From: Climacium dendroides
Lineage: Eukaryota > Streptophyta > Bryopsida > Hypnales > Climaciaceae
Direction of reading: 5' to 3'
DNA: 64,000 bases
Assembly: GCA_950106755.1 (NCBI GenBank)
Contig: OX467082.1
Location: 31,186,001 to 31,250,000, forward strand
Shown piece after piece: positions 36,301-49,540 of the stretch (positions are counted from its first letter, which is position 1; the number at the start of each line of letters is the position of its first letter). A program made the translations under genes and the position numbers. Under the pieces are notes generated by a model, which saw only the letters and a list, made by a program, of their open reading frames with translations, searched no databases and was not told the DNA's origin.

Positions 36301-36479
36301 TGTAGAAATGAAAGAAGTATAAATTACAATCCAACTTGTTCCTCGACTTATTCTTAATATATAAGGTGAAAAACACTCGTTACTGTCCATGTACACATTT
36401 ATGTACCTTAGATTTCTATCAAAATGTCACTAGACTTCCATTAAAGTATCCTTGAAAAGTGTCATTAAACCATCTCCAT
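33311..36479. other. AT-rich gene-poor DNA
   Basis: No coding sequence or clear transposon ends recognised in about 3.2 kb. A run of about 16 T begins near 33415. Confidence 0.4.
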
Positions 36480-36700
36480 ACTTAACCCCTAAAGGACCAA
36501 AGCCTTTTTTCTACCAAAAAACACTCAAAATTGCCATTTCTATAGCAAAGAGTAAAAAAAATTGAATTTTTTTTGCACATATGACTATAGGATCTTACAC
36601 CCAACTAGTATGAGAATGTATGGAAACAATTTCAGAAATTTTGACAGCATAGATTGCAAAGTTTTCAAAATTTTCAACACATTGTGGGACTAGATTTTTT
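36480..36700 (+). repeat. Dispersed repeat family R, copy B (partial)
   Basis: Shares with copies A and C the succession CCCTAAAG, ACACTCAAAATTGCCAT, ACTATAGGATCTTA and the AGATTGCAA stretch. Similarity fades after about 36700. Confidence 0.6.
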
Positions 36701-38404
36701 TATTTTGAACTTCCTTAATTTAAATTTTTTCCACTACAAAGTTTTGAGGTTTAAATCTTTATGGTGGGGAATTGAGTTGAGAGCCTAGGAAAAAAAAAGA
36801 ATAAAAAAAAACTTAATTTTTATTCTTAAAAAAACTATTAAGTAGAAGTAGGTATGAGATAGAAGGAAAATCTAAATTATTAATATCTCTAAAATGGAAT
36901 TAAAATGCACTAATCCCAATGGTGAGATTATTCTAGGAAGCAAACTAAACCATGTGGAACTTTTTTTCAATTGTAAAAATTGCATTTAGAAATGAATCTT
37001 ACAAGTTATTTTTCAAGAAGATGCTTTAATTGCTTGAAAAATAAGATTGTCCATAACTTTCTCATAAAAGAATCCAAATGGGATGAATTAACTATTTTCA
37101 TGTACAAAAAAAATAATACATGAGGAAAAAATTCAAATTTTCTTTTTCTAATTTTGAATTTGTTTTGTTGCCTCCTCCCCCCTGTTTTGAGCTTATTTGA
37201 ACATAACTTTTGTTCCCAGGCATTGATTGTAAAAGAAATTATATCCCCATGAAGCTAATTGATTTTTCTATCTTCAAAAAAAATTTCAAAAAATCATGAC
37301 AAAAATTCAACCCATGGGTGCCTTGTTGAAGTCCCATTTGTCTCCTGAAAGGACAATGGTCCTTTAGGGATTAGCTTGTGATTGGTTGATTGTAAATTTT
37401 TTAAGGTTTTAATTTTAGATCCACTAATGTGATGATTTCAATGGTTAAAGGAATTTCCACTTTTAAGAATTCATAAAAATTACATGCTATATCTGGATTT
37501 TTTTAATTTTAAAATTCATGATTTTTAATTGCTAAAATACTAAAAAACATTCAATATTTTTAGGAAAATGTACCTCCAATTATGTTTATTTTGACATTTT
37601 TGTATGCTTCCTTTGTAGGCAAACCTATTTCCAAGTAGTGCAAAACTAAAAACTAGTCTCAACAATGTAATTAGGTACTAATGTCTTTTTTGTTGCACAC
37701 CAATGAAGGTCTTGGTTGACATCATATTCCCCTCATTCATGAAAATAGGTCCCTCTAAGCTTGTCTTGTACAAATGGAACCCTTTGTCGGAAATAGGTTT
37801 GTAAGATAGCAGACCCCTTTCCAACTAACCACACATTTTTGCTAATTAGACTATCATATTTTTGATTAGTTGTGGTTTAGGTGATAGTTTAGAGCAAAAG
37901 CACTACAAATGTCCAAGAGGTGTATATTGAAAGTGGAAGCTACAATTGAAGCATTGTTGATTTTGTAATCAACCTATGGTTGGAAATACGATGACCTAAT
38001 AACAAGAATAGGTTGAATGGAACCTTTACGGAAAAAATCATGATAACTTTATTTATTTTTGAAATTATAAAAAATATGAAATCTTTCTAAAATCTATTTA
38101 TCTAAACAAGGAAATTTTTCCCCTCACCATACCTATATTGCAGATCTATTAAATTGCTTAAGTGGTCAGAAAAGAGTGAGCTACCTTATACCTTAGAAGC
38201 ATGGCCTTTTGGGGGGCTTTCTGTTCCAAATTGCACTAGAAAAAAATAATTTGGCTAAAAAATGTCAATAAAATGCCAAAAAACTTGGATGAAATTGCCA
38301 AAAAAAATTCCAATTAAAAAAAATCTTGGATAAAATTGCCAAATTATGGATGAAAACCAAATCATAAACATGTGATATGTGCTAATGTGATATTTTTCTA
38401 TCCA
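36701..38404. other. AT-rich spacer
   Basis: No gene recognised. A CACTAGAAAAA at 38229 looks like a CACTA end, but no partner was found. The minus-strand open frame at 38255-38671 runs through the dispersed repeat and is not a known protein. Confidence 0.35.
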
Positions 38405-38640
38405 ATATATGTACCTTAAATTTGTTTGTTTGTTTTGTTTGTTACGTTGAGATCTCTTGGACTGTATGTCTCCAATTGCGTACTTGGTACTATTGGAAAG
38501 CCCTTGGCGAGGAGGGGTGCACGGGCTTTGTTTTGTGGCATTTGAATGTACGATGTAAAAGTCATTGAATTTCAAAATTAGAAAAATTACTTTTACTTTT
38601 ATTTTGGTTGTGGCAGTGGCACAGGACACATTAGTGTGGA
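38405..38640 (+). repeat. Dispersed repeat, copy 2
   Basis: Matches 21138-21370 in the same orientation: a TTTGTTTGTTTTGTTTGTTA run, GAGATCTCTTGGACTGT, GGCTTTGTTTTGTGG and the GGCA(C/G)AGG tail. Confidence 0.7.
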
Positions 38641-39975
38641 TGATTGTTGAAATTTGGAACACCACTATCATATTTTATATCGCCACTTTGCCACTTCTTA
38701 AAAAATGAGAGAAAAAGAAGCCCTGCTTAGAACATTTTCTGTTAAACATTGTGCAATGAGCATCTATTTATGATCTAGAGTTTATTACAGCAGGCTTTTG
38801 GGGCCCTCACTCAGTAATAATAAGTGGTCCTTCCACTGCACTCCACCAGTCTCCCACTTCCAGGAAAGGATTCCGAAAAGCACAGCACCAAATGTGCGAC
38901 ATTTATGAAGTACCAAGCTCGCGATGAACTGTCCGCCTTGAATGCCTGCTCTCAGGTGAGAGGTCTTCACTCGAAAAGCCTTGGCCACTCATGTTTTCTC
39001 CTTGGAAATGCACCCTATTCAAGGATTCCGAGTTTGTAGGGGTGAACTTAGCTGGACCCAGGAATCAATTTAGGGTTTAACGTTGGTTCCGCCTTGGGGA
39101 AGAATTCGGTGCAGGGTCGCCATGGACGCAAAGCTAGTGTGAGCAATTCGGTAGCCTGACGAGTCTGTGTACGGGTGCGCATTGGAGAAGTGCTGTGCCT
39201 AGAGAGAGTAGTACCGCCCACCCGATTGCACGGCGTAGAATCTGACGAAAGTGTGACTCCTCCCTCCTCCAGGGATTGAGCAACAGTAGAAGTTCTTTGT
39301 TTGGGTTCATTGTTACCTGCCCGATTAGGAAGAATTTGTAACTTATGTTATCCCAATCCTGATCACTCTGGGATGCAACAAACGATGTTGATCTGGGGAG
39401 CAGCGTTTCAAATTTCGAATGGAAGGATCGGGGGGTGTCCAGCTAAATTTAGCATGGATTGACCGTTACGGGGCTCAGACTGCGGCGCAAGATCATAACG
39501 TGGATCGGTCGTTACGGTCTTGATTTTGGTGCCATTGGCTACACCTTTGCTTAAGTCTCACTCCTTTGGGCATACCGATATGCTGTTTGCTTTCTTTCAT
39601 GTTTGAGTGATCTGAGTTTCCCGGTGAATACCCCAGGCCCACCAGGGAGTGCGCATCCGTGCGTGCGGATTTTCTAAACTAAGCGCGGGTGCGAGGGAGT
39701 CGGCAGTGAGGATTGTAGAGAACAAAGAATGCGAGGGAAGGAGCCTTTGCTGTTCTCTCCGTCATCGCTCCTTCTTTTGTGCTCACGCTCGTTCTCTTTC
39801 TCCCGTCGCATGGTTTCCTTCACTGTTGCCCTGCGCTATCCCCCTTTCGCGCCGAGCCGCCACCACCTAGATTCGTTGACGTTGCGCCTGCCATTAATGA
39901 TCTACGAGGGTTGCATGCACAGTAGTTCGAATCTTTGATCTGGGGAAGTGCCATCGCCAATGTGGTGGCAGCCGA
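38641..39975 (+). promoter_or_regulatory. Upstream region of the kelch gene
   Basis: GC content rises toward the gene, as in a promoter/5' UTR region. A pyrimidine-rich stretch lies at about 39755-39815. No convincing TATA box was found, and a 5' UTR intron cannot be excluded. Small open frames here are unrecognised. Confidence 0.4.
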
Positions 39976-42900
39976 ATGGGCATGGCGTTCCCAGAACCAA
40001 GTAGCAATTCTTTGGGACAGGACTCCCAGGAACCTTTTGATGAGAATGCGAAATTCCCGAGGGGATGGAGTGGGAATGGTGATGTGAGCGGCGAGATGGC
40101 GAAGGAGGAGGGTGAGAACGATGATCTTGCGCGAACGCCCACACCCGTCAAGGGCAGTGGCTTCAACGCGTTGGCAGGTTTGGAGCCTCGCCGCTTTGAT
40201 CTTGGGAATGTCAGCGCGAGGAGACGAAGTGTGGATCTTAGTAAGCGTGATGGCTTTCCTCGAGGATTCTCCGCCTTAGGGTCGCGCAGAATGGTGACCA
40301 AGAGCGATGGCGAGAGGCAAGAGGCTTCCCATGAGGAGGACCAGAGACAAGAAGAGAGTACGATGGACAGAGGCGAGCCAATGGCGGCGACATCCAACAT
40401 GGACGACTCCAGTCGCAGCATGGCGGTGTACTTCGACAGCGAGCAGATGGACAGGGGCTTCGTGGACGATTCCCCTGTCTATGGCAGCGTCGGCACGGAG
40501 CTCACGCCCGAGCTCGGGGGAAGCTTTCATGTGCGCGGCGAGAACGACGACGACGACAGTGAGGGAGTGGTGGAGTCGCGACTGGATGCCACGGCTTTGT
40601 CGTTCCAGAACGAGGATGAGATGAAGCAGCGGAGCTTCGCCAAGAGGAAGAAGAAGAAGTCTGCGGCGGTGAAAGTGGGGGACGCGGGTGGTGAGCAACA
40701 GCAGCAGTTGCCGATCAAGAGCCAGTTGCACGCGGATTTCGTGCTTGGGGCGAATGGGGGATCCAAACGCGAAGGGTACATCTCGTCGCGTCTGTTTGCC
40801 AAGCCACTGGTCGGAAGGGTATGTCTCTGCAATCCCCTGATAGTTCAATTGTCAGTGCCAGACATTGTCACTGCGGAAGATCATTCTTTAGGCTCTTCCT
40901 TGCATGTTGAATGTTTCTGTAGTAACTCCTAAAGGACCTAGATTAAATGGCTTGAGAATGAAAAAGTCAATTTGGTGGATCATATTGTGGGACAGATTTT
41001 ATATCACTAGGATCCTGGAAGAGCATTGTGTGTGTGGGTCGAAACATCAATGAAATCGAACAGAAGAAGGTTCTATCATTACAAATTCAAGAATTCTAAG
41101 AAAATAGGAGTCCGCTTGGTCCATTGAAGGTTAAACCCTCGACCGTGGTTAGTCAGCTTTAAGCCAGCTGAGAGTCTCCTTGAAGTAAACTTCACATGAT
41201 CAGCATCAGTCAGCATATTCTCTGAGTCGCTGTGGGGTAAATAAGAATATGGCACGGTTAGATTATACCGCGAATGGATTCAGTTTCTTCGTTGCAGACG
41301 ATGGTTGGAGTTCCATTCGCAGAAGTGCATGTGAAGGTGTTAAAGAGTGCTCTGAATACTTATCGATCTTTCTGATATCCGTCAAATTTCTGTTTTTCTA
41401 CCTTCCCTTTTATCTATTTTTGGATGTTTTATATCTTAATTTGGAAATTCGATTTGCAATGAACCTAGACGTGTGCGCTAACTGTGATAGTCTGAATGTA
41501 TTATAGGATGAATTCGTTAGCAATCACAGCTCGCCATCGCCAGATGTACGAGTTCAAGAGGAGAATAATTTTGGAGGTGCTGTGGGAAGCTTCGAGATCA
41601 CAATTGATGATGTTGGCAATGCTGCGGGGTGGAACAATATGTACCCTCGTGGGGATCAACCTGAGCCTCGACAATTTGTAAGTCCCACCCCTAATATTTC
41701 ATCTGATCAGTGCACTGGCGATGCATTTTGGTCCATTTCATACTTGGGATTTCACTCTTCCATTGAAAGTCTTTATGCATTTAAGGGCAACACGCTTATT
41801 CTTGCTAAAATTATGAAATAGTGCTGTTCGATTGATATGGGTGATGACGGAGCCTTGCAGCATGCAGCAGCTGTTGTGGGACGCAGGATGGTGGTGGTTG
41901 GTGGTCAAACTGCTTACGGGCCTAGCAATGATGTGCAGGTATTTGACTTTATATGTTTTCGAAGTACTTCCGTGAATCTGTGAGTACTTTGATCCAGGGA
42001 AGGATATTCATTTCTAAGTGAAAAAATACTATTTTGCGTTTGCAGATGTTGCACCTGAGCAAAATGACGTGGTCCGAGTTGGGTCGAGGGAGGAATTTTC
42101 CGAATGGGCAATCTGGAAACGTAAAAGCAACGCCATGGCAGCTGCCCATGTGCAGGGGTCATAGTCTGGTTAGCACCTGTCCTTTCCCACCTTTCTTATC
42201 AGCGTCTATGCTTGTCGTGTACCTCCAGCTGCACTATGTATCAATGCTGATCATAAATGGCATGTTACTGCGTATGCAGATTTCATGGGGAAAGACAGTT
42301 CTGTTGGTTGGCGGAGAAATGAGTCCATCCAGTGACAGAGTCGAAGGTATATTTTTTTGAAGAGACAATATTTTATGCTTTTCGAATAATTCCATTGATT
42401 CGTGAGTCTTCATCACTGGGTCATCCATGTTTCTACAAGCTTGAACCCGGCAATGAATACGGTTTTATAAAATGACTGGAGTATTTTTTTATTGTGCATG
42501 TAATTTATGCGTTGTTGTGCTGATAAGTTGTTCTTGCGTGCAGTCTGGTCTTTTGATCTGGAGACTGAGAGTTGGACAAAAGTCACTGCTAAAGGGGAAG
42601 TTCCAGTGAGTTTTCCTTTACTTGAGCTGTTGTTGTGTTGAGGCATCTTGATGGGCTGTGATCTAAATAATGCGATGGTTATCCACCGCTGTTGGTAACT
42701 TAATAATACAAGCTTCTTAGCAATTAGACATTAGCAAAGATAGTTGCAGATGTGTAAGAAACTGCAGCATGTGAAGCAAGATACCTTGTATGGCACTGAA
42801 CATTATCTCCCTTTTTTAAACTGTGCGTCTGTTTACCTCCGTTAGAATAATTTTTGTATCAGCTTGGCATAGAATTTTTCATAATATATATCAAGTCGTA

Positions 42901-45900
42901 TTATATTTGCAGGCAGCGAGGAGTGGGCAGAGTGTAACAAGAGCAGGAAGCATACTCATCATGTTTGGTGGAGAAACTCTGAAAGGACATAAACTGAATG
43001 ATCTCCACATCCTTGACCTGAAGTCCCTGATGTGGCTGCCTTTGCATACTTTGTGAGTTCATTACCGGTATTTTTTTGTTATTTCATGAGGCTCTCATGT
43101 TTGATTGCGTAATTGATTGACATCAGTTTCTTTTGCTATAGTTTATAATGCTAGTTTTCAGGCTATTTTTAAGGAAAATTCCTCCTTTCCACGTTGATTC
43201 TAATTATCCAATGGTGCAGGGGTTCTGGGCCTTCACCACGCGCAAAGCACTGTGCGACAATGTATGATGACCGCTATCTATTGGTATTTGGTGGAGCTTC
43301 TAAGTCTAAAGCTCTTAATGATCTGTTTGCTCTAGACTTTGAAACGGTAAGGCAATCGCCTGTCACCAGTGCAAGATTATTGACTTCGTTGCCAGTTTTT
43401 GATATCTTGTCTTAAAAGAACGAACGTATCATAACCATTGGCAATCTTGCATTCTTTGCAGATGGAGTGGTCCAAATTGAAGACGAAGGGCGTCACTCCG
43501 TCCCTTAGATGTGGCCACGCTGGTATTCTAATTGGTGAAAAGTGGTACATCGCTGGTGGAGATGCTCATGGTCATGGTAGGCTTTTTTGCCCCACTTTTG
43601 TCAATATTCGTATTTCATTTGTATGGAAGACTGCATTTATTCCTTCCTGTCAAAGGAATATGAAGTTTGAGTTATTATCTAATAGTTTCAACATGAATGA
43701 TTTGCAGGGTCAATAGAGACACTAATGCTTGACGTTAGCAATCTAACTTGGTTTGGGATTGCGACAACTACCCCAAATACAGCTGTTGCCAATCAGGTAG
43801 CTTAATATTGGTTGTTGTGAACGTGGGTCTTGATTTTTCCCATTTGTCGCTGAAGAAAACAGTTCATATTTAGTTTTCACCTTCAAGCACGATGTATTCC
43901 AGGAATAATGTAGATTTCTGTTCTTGCCTTCAAGTGAAAGGAATGATTTCCACTGGGTTAAACCTCGTTATGTGAGACGTAATAATGGCCTGGCTCTAGG
44001 GTTGCTAATGGTCGTTTCCTGTCACACAGGGTCTGAGCCTGGTTCTTGTTCAGCGAAAGGAGAAGACAATGTTGGTTGCATTTGGAGGAAAAGGATCTGA
44101 ATTTTCTAATCAGGTGCTTGCTATTTCCTCTGCTGAGAATCATATTTCTTCGAAGATAGCTTCTGGTAGCTTCCGTGCAATGTTTAATGTGTATTGGATG
44201 TTATTCATGAAGCTTGTAGAGGGCTGTGACCTGATAAATCAGGTGTATAGATGAATGAAACGAATTAGGTTTTATTTCACAGTGCAATCGCACGGTTGCG
44301 GTAATGGGCAAGAACTCGTCAGATAGAGAAATGAATCTATTATGCACTTGGAGTTGGTTGACGGACCTGAATTTCTATGCTGATTACAGGCTATCAATGT
44401 GCTACATATGGCAAGTGAAATGCATGTGAATTAACGTAATTGAGCACACAATGTCCTCTCGTCTGCAGGTACATTCCTTGTATATAGTGCCATTGGATCA
44501 TGTGAAACCTTCCTCATACAGTGGGAACGTGGAATTAAGAGACGGACAAGCAAATGCCACAACACCAAGGATGTCTGGATCAGGGCTATATTGTGGATGT
44601 GTAGATGTGGCGAAGACCCACTTGGCTCCATTTGCAGAAGAACAGTATGATTCACGTAATTCTCCTGGTAATTCACCATCGACGGAAAACTCTTTTGATA
44701 TAAATGGTCCTGTTTCTCTACGGAGACGATATGGACCTGAAAAGAGCAAGTTTCCAATTGTACGTCAACCACCAGCAGAGATATTGTCTAGGGTATTGAG
44801 AGAAACCTCAGCGCAGGAGTGTTCACCCCTACAACACTTACAACCTTACAAGGTTAGTAACACCTTTCTTTCACTGTTGTCTGTCTTGAGTATAGGGTTG
44901 TCCTGAGTGCCTACTATTGATTGTGTAATTACAAGAGTCTGGAAGCTGCAGAGACTATAATCTTCATAGTGATTCGTCATATAGTCCTCATGTTGAGTCG
45001 AGTCATATTGAGCTTAACGCAAATGGTGTTAATGTTGGTGTGATGTTAAGTGTTCTTGGCATTTACTTGATATTACAATTCACTCTTACAACACTTCCAA
45101 CCTTCCAAGGTTAGAAAGAGCAACTACTGGTATTAGGTTACCATTATGTCAACGTTGAACTTGTTAATGTAATAGTGTATCTTTTGAGATGTTCGTGATA
45201 TCAGACAGCAAGTTTATAACACTTCTGAAAGTTGTAATGAATGAAACGACCTTAAAAGAAGTGTCAGATGGAATAATGGCAGTGCGCTGAATAGTTCATT
45301 TAATGAGGAACTGAGCGCACTCTCTGGATTAACGAAAACTCATGGTCACGGGTGCATTATTCTTAATGACCTGCTTAGTGCATCGGTATTTTTGTTAGCA
45401 GGCAACAGATGCAGTACCAGTACTAGATCTGGAGACGAGGGGAAAATTGACCCCAATTGCCACACGGAGCTCTGAAAACGTGCGGAGGCCTGGAGGGTCA
45501 TCTAGGAGGAAAGGATCATTTGACTCTACTCTTACATCGGTGATGGAAAGTGCGGAGTTTGTAGATTCAAGTGGCGTAGCGATGGTTGCTGATCTGGGCC
45601 CTTGGACGAAGTCTCATGGTAGTGAGAGGAGTGAAAGCCTGTATGCTACGACCCAAAGGCATAGCTGGGAAGGGGAAGAATGTAGTGACAGTCAGCTACT
45701 TGCAGACCTACAGGATGCCATGACTATGGAGAGGCGCATACACTTAATCAACAAGTACAGACAAAACTTCGAGATGAAACTTGCAGCTGCTGTTCGCAAG
45801 GGGGAGGTAGCAGAAGGACATCTGACAACTGCACTTCGAGGTAAAGAGGAAGCTGAAAAGAATCTTGGTTTAGCAATGAAAACCCGGCAACAAGCTGAAG

Positions 45901-47435
45901 GAAAACTTGCTGCTTCACTGAAGGCACAGACGGATCTTAAGGAGAGAGTAGCTGTGGCTGAAAGAGCACAAGAAGATTCCAACAACCTGTGTAATGTGGT
46001 CCATTCGGAAAATCTGAGGTTGGAACATGATCTTGCTTTCCTCAAGGCCGTCCTCGAGGATACACAAAAGGTGCTGATATTACTATTCCCGCGTGTTACT
46101 TGCTACCTGGTTTATCCTATTGAAACAGTTCTTTAGTTACTAGTAGTTCATTTCAATATTTCCCGTCACTTGGAAAGGAATCCTGGTCATCCTTATGGGA
46201 AGTTGAAGTCGCATAACTTGATATTTGCTCATCCTTCGACCTTTCACAAGATGCGTGCCAAATATTTGCCGCATCACGAATGACCCTACCTTGGATTGAC
46301 AAAGTTCTTGAATGTTCAGTTATTAGGCCTTCGATTCAAATAATCTTCATGTTAATGTTACGTTAATATTAGTGGAGCACAAATTGTGTTGACTTAGCAT
46401 TCCTGTGATTTTAGTGTCATAAGCGTTGTCTTTATGTTGGCAAGTAAGTTGACACGCACTTGACATTTATTTGACATTATCTTAATATAAATACAATATT
46501 ATAATAACTTAACATTAACCCACCGTTAATAGCTTTGTGAGTCTAATAGGGTCATCTTGTCCTCGATAGTTCATACGTTTACCAAGGAATTCTGTAGATC
46601 CAGAATGCCATGAAGTGAACACAAGGTCCTTCCTGAACTTGAACCAATATTGGTGCAATGACTACTAGTAGTCCATCATTTTGAATTTTTGAATCTTATC
46701 TCAGGCTCCAAAGAACCATACAGTAATCTTGAAGTCATCTAAATTTCTGAAACCGGAAGTATCGATGTGTGTATTAACCCGTTTGCTTTAATTGATACTA
46801 ATCTCTCATTCGCCTTATATCCAGGAGTTGCAATCGACCAGGGAGGTCCTCGTCAATGAAAGAGCGAGATCCTTCCAGATACAGGTGAGCCTTCTTTCAT
46901 TTTAACGCTCAAGAAATATCAATAGGTTTGTCTTGTTCTGTGGAATGGTCCTCTTTATTAGATTCACTTGATCATTCTGTGGTTTTGAAACAACAATTCT
47001 TCACTTTATCAATTCTAGGCAATTTTTATAGGAACGGGAACCTCAAAGTGGGCCTCATACTTTATTTAGAAATTTTGTGTAGGTATTACTGTGTATGATG
47101 GCTTGCTTTTGTTTAAATATTTTTAAAAAATTGACCTACTCATGCACTGTACTTCACCGATTGTACAGTAGTGATCCAGAATTTAGCTCCATGTGAGTTA
47201 TATTTTCTCACAATATGATGGAGTCGAATTGGTTGTTTATGACCATAAACCGTTTCTTTTTTTAGAGGTTAAGTTCTGAAACTGGTGTGCTGTTATTCTG
47301 ACAACTTCGATGTGCCAATGTTTTCAGATGGAGGTGTTCGACCTTAAGAAGAAACTGTCACCCACGATGTGCACAGGAGAGACACCGAACTTGGCGTCAG
47401 AGACTCTCTTGTTACCCGTACCTGAAAATGTATGA
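39976..47435 (+). CDS. Kelch-repeat and coiled-coil protein, 1,039 aa, 15 exons
   Basis: Exons: 39976-40818, 41507-41677, 41861-41938, 42046-42168, 42280-42346, 42544-42605, 42913-43052, 43220-43346, 43462-43576, 43708-43796, 44030-44113, 44469-44852, 45402-46070, 46825-46884 and 47328-47435. All junctions keep frame (3,120 bases). Residues 1-281 (exon 1) are low-complexity, charged and probably disordered, with a KRKKKK patch near 226-231. About residues 335-645 hold six kelch blades with the double-Gly signature (VVVGGQ, LLVGGE, IMFGGE, LVFGGA, YIAGGD, VAFGGK), a probable beta-propeller. A Ser/Pro-rich linker and then a coiled coil (about 863-1014, heptads rich in Leu/Ala/Glu/Lys) follow. 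The kelch plus coiled-coil layout recalls plant ACBP4/5-like kelch proteins, but no acyl-CoA-binding domain is visible. Likely a cytoplasmic scaffold; partners unknown. Confidence 0.9.
45078..45116 (+). repeat. Duplicate of the exon 12/intron 12 border inside intron 12
   Basis: Near-copy of 44822-44859 (TACAACACTTACAACCTT and the donor AAGGTTAG), about 258 bp downstream. It reproduces a donor-like AAGGTTAG and could act as a decoy splice site. Confidence 0.65.
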
Positions 47436-48579
47436 TCCTGCTAAACTCGACTTCCCAGGGGCACGGAACATGTGGTTAACCAACGCTAACCCCTTTCAAA
47501 CGTCATTAGTTTACACAACTTTTCAAAGACATTTTTTTCCCCGTTTCCTGCTTTCTCCTGTGTATGATAAATCGGTAATCTTAAGTAGCTGGGATATCTC
47601 AACCAAGCAACTAGCAACTAGCAACTAGCCAAGGAGTCGTTGAAGCTCTTGTTAGACTAGTTTAGCATTTGTGACGTTTTAATTGTATAATTGATAAGAA
47701 TGTTAAGTCTTTTTAACCTTTCAAATGTACTCTTTTCCCTGCATTGGGGAATTAGAATGTAGAGAACTGTAGCAGTTGCATAGCGGAAATCAAATGTTAT
47801 TTGGACTTGGGTAATTGGGCTTCCGTCCGATTGAAAAAACTCATTACTGAGAATATTGATTAGCTTTTACCATTATGGATTGTGCACATGATCAGGACCT
47901 TTGTAATGGAGTTCAAGGCGAGTGAGTGTTTTCATCCAGTTTTTGACATTGGTTCTGCGTTACAGAAATGCTCCCTTCTCCATTGTTTTACATATAATGT
48001 GGAGGCCCCCATTTGGGGCATGTGTTTGTTAAAATTTCATGATGGAAGGTCTAATGGATGACTTCATTGTTAACTTTAGAAACAAAGAATGCACCTACCT
48101 TAGTCTTGGGGGTTTGTGTCCTAGGGCAGTGTTTTTTTTTGGAACAGTAGAGGCTTGCATGCCCTCACACTAGTGGTGCATTTATGGAGGGATTAAAATC
48201 AAATGATTAAAATTTTCCTTTAAATTCATAAAAAAAATATTGGTGATATTGGTGAATCTAATTGTGTGGATGAAAATTAAAATTCAAAATTGACAACTTT
48301 CATTTGTATGTCAATTCCAAAATATTCTCCCAAATAAAAGTATATAATGAATTTTACCAAATTGTTAATTTTAGAGAAGACTTTGGACGTTTAAGGATTA
48401 AAAGTGGTTTGATGAATGATAGTTAATCTTTCTATGTAAGATAAAAAATGTAGATGTTCATCCTTGGAATTTTGGGTGCAAAAAGGTCTTATATAGTAGT
48501 TTGACCTCCAATAAGTGCTCTAGCAGGTTTTTTAAATAAATGAATCACATGATATTCAATAGGGTGATTTCCAACACTT
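47436..48579. other. Kelch gene 3' flank and AT-rich spacer
   Basis: Contains the 3' UTR of the kelch gene, with a short ACTAGCAACTAGCAACTAGC triplication at about 47610-47630. No further gene recognised. Confidence 0.4.
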
Positions 48580-49540
48580 TGGGATTAGCCCTAAAATGCA
48601 ATTGAAGAAGTAAAATGTGCTTTGGATGAAAATTTTCATTCATGTATTGACTTTTAAACCAAAGTAGTAAAGTATGATCCATATAACTTATTTATACATT
48701 ATATAATTGTAAACAAAATACATCATAAAACTTTAGGAATAAACTTAAAATAACAAAACACATTGTACACTTGAGAGAACTTTAGGAATTAATTTGGACA
48801 CATATAACAATAGGATCTTGTAGTACGCTAGTTTGAGGTGTGGGAAAAAATTCGAAAATTTTCTTTGTGTGGATTGCAAGATGTTAGAGTTTGAATTGAC
48901 AAAAATCTTTTTTGGGGGCCTTGCAAAAGAATGGAGAACTTCACTTCATAGGATTAGATTTGTATGAAAAAATGTCTATGTTGGTGGTTCTTTTTTTGAA
49001 TTCATTCTTTGGCTACATGCTTGAAAATTTTTAGATCATTTATAATTGTACAACATATAGGATAAAAATAGAAAATAGAAAGAAGTACAGAGTGATTCAA
49101 AATACTAAATTGTTAAGAATTTAGTTATGGAATTGAATGCCAATTTCAATAGTTTTTATGCTATAATAAGCAATTTACATCCTATGATTATATTTTTTCC
49201 AAAAATATTGAAAATTGAGTTTAGTAAAGGACTTTAAAGTTTATTTTAGAGTACAAAATCCATAACTACCTACAAACTAATATGCCTCATAACTTTCATC
49301 TCATTAATCAAAATAGAATGATTCAAAACTTTCCATGTATATATAAATCTAGAAAATCAATTTTAAGTTTTTTAATTTTTAAATCAAGATTTTTTTAATT
49401 TGCCTAAATTGCCCAGCTAAAAAAAAACTACATATCATATAATGATTTTTTAACCATGTAGTAAAAAAAAGGAAAATTGTTGGGCCTTAAAGATAAATCT
49501 TGTCCACATATTGTCTGGAAATTTCATTTAAAAATTAAAG
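48580..49540 (+). repeat. Dispersed repeat family R, copy C
   Basis: Inverted relative to copy A (31215-32130), about 17 kb away, with the kelch gene between them. Its right end abuts the truncated 3' end of copia element 2. Confidence 0.7.

Noticed and set aside
38229..38250. CACTAGAAAAA as a CACTA transposon end
   Set aside because: No inverted partner or 3-bp target duplication found within reach.
39976..40818. Acyl-CoA-binding domain expected from the ACBP4/5-like architecture
   Set aside because: No ACB-type helical motifs are visible; the exon is low-complexity and charged.
39894..40848. Long minus-strand open frames (175 and 190 codons)
   Set aside because: Antisense shadows of GC-rich kelch exon 1, whose + strand frame continues correctly through the splice junctions.
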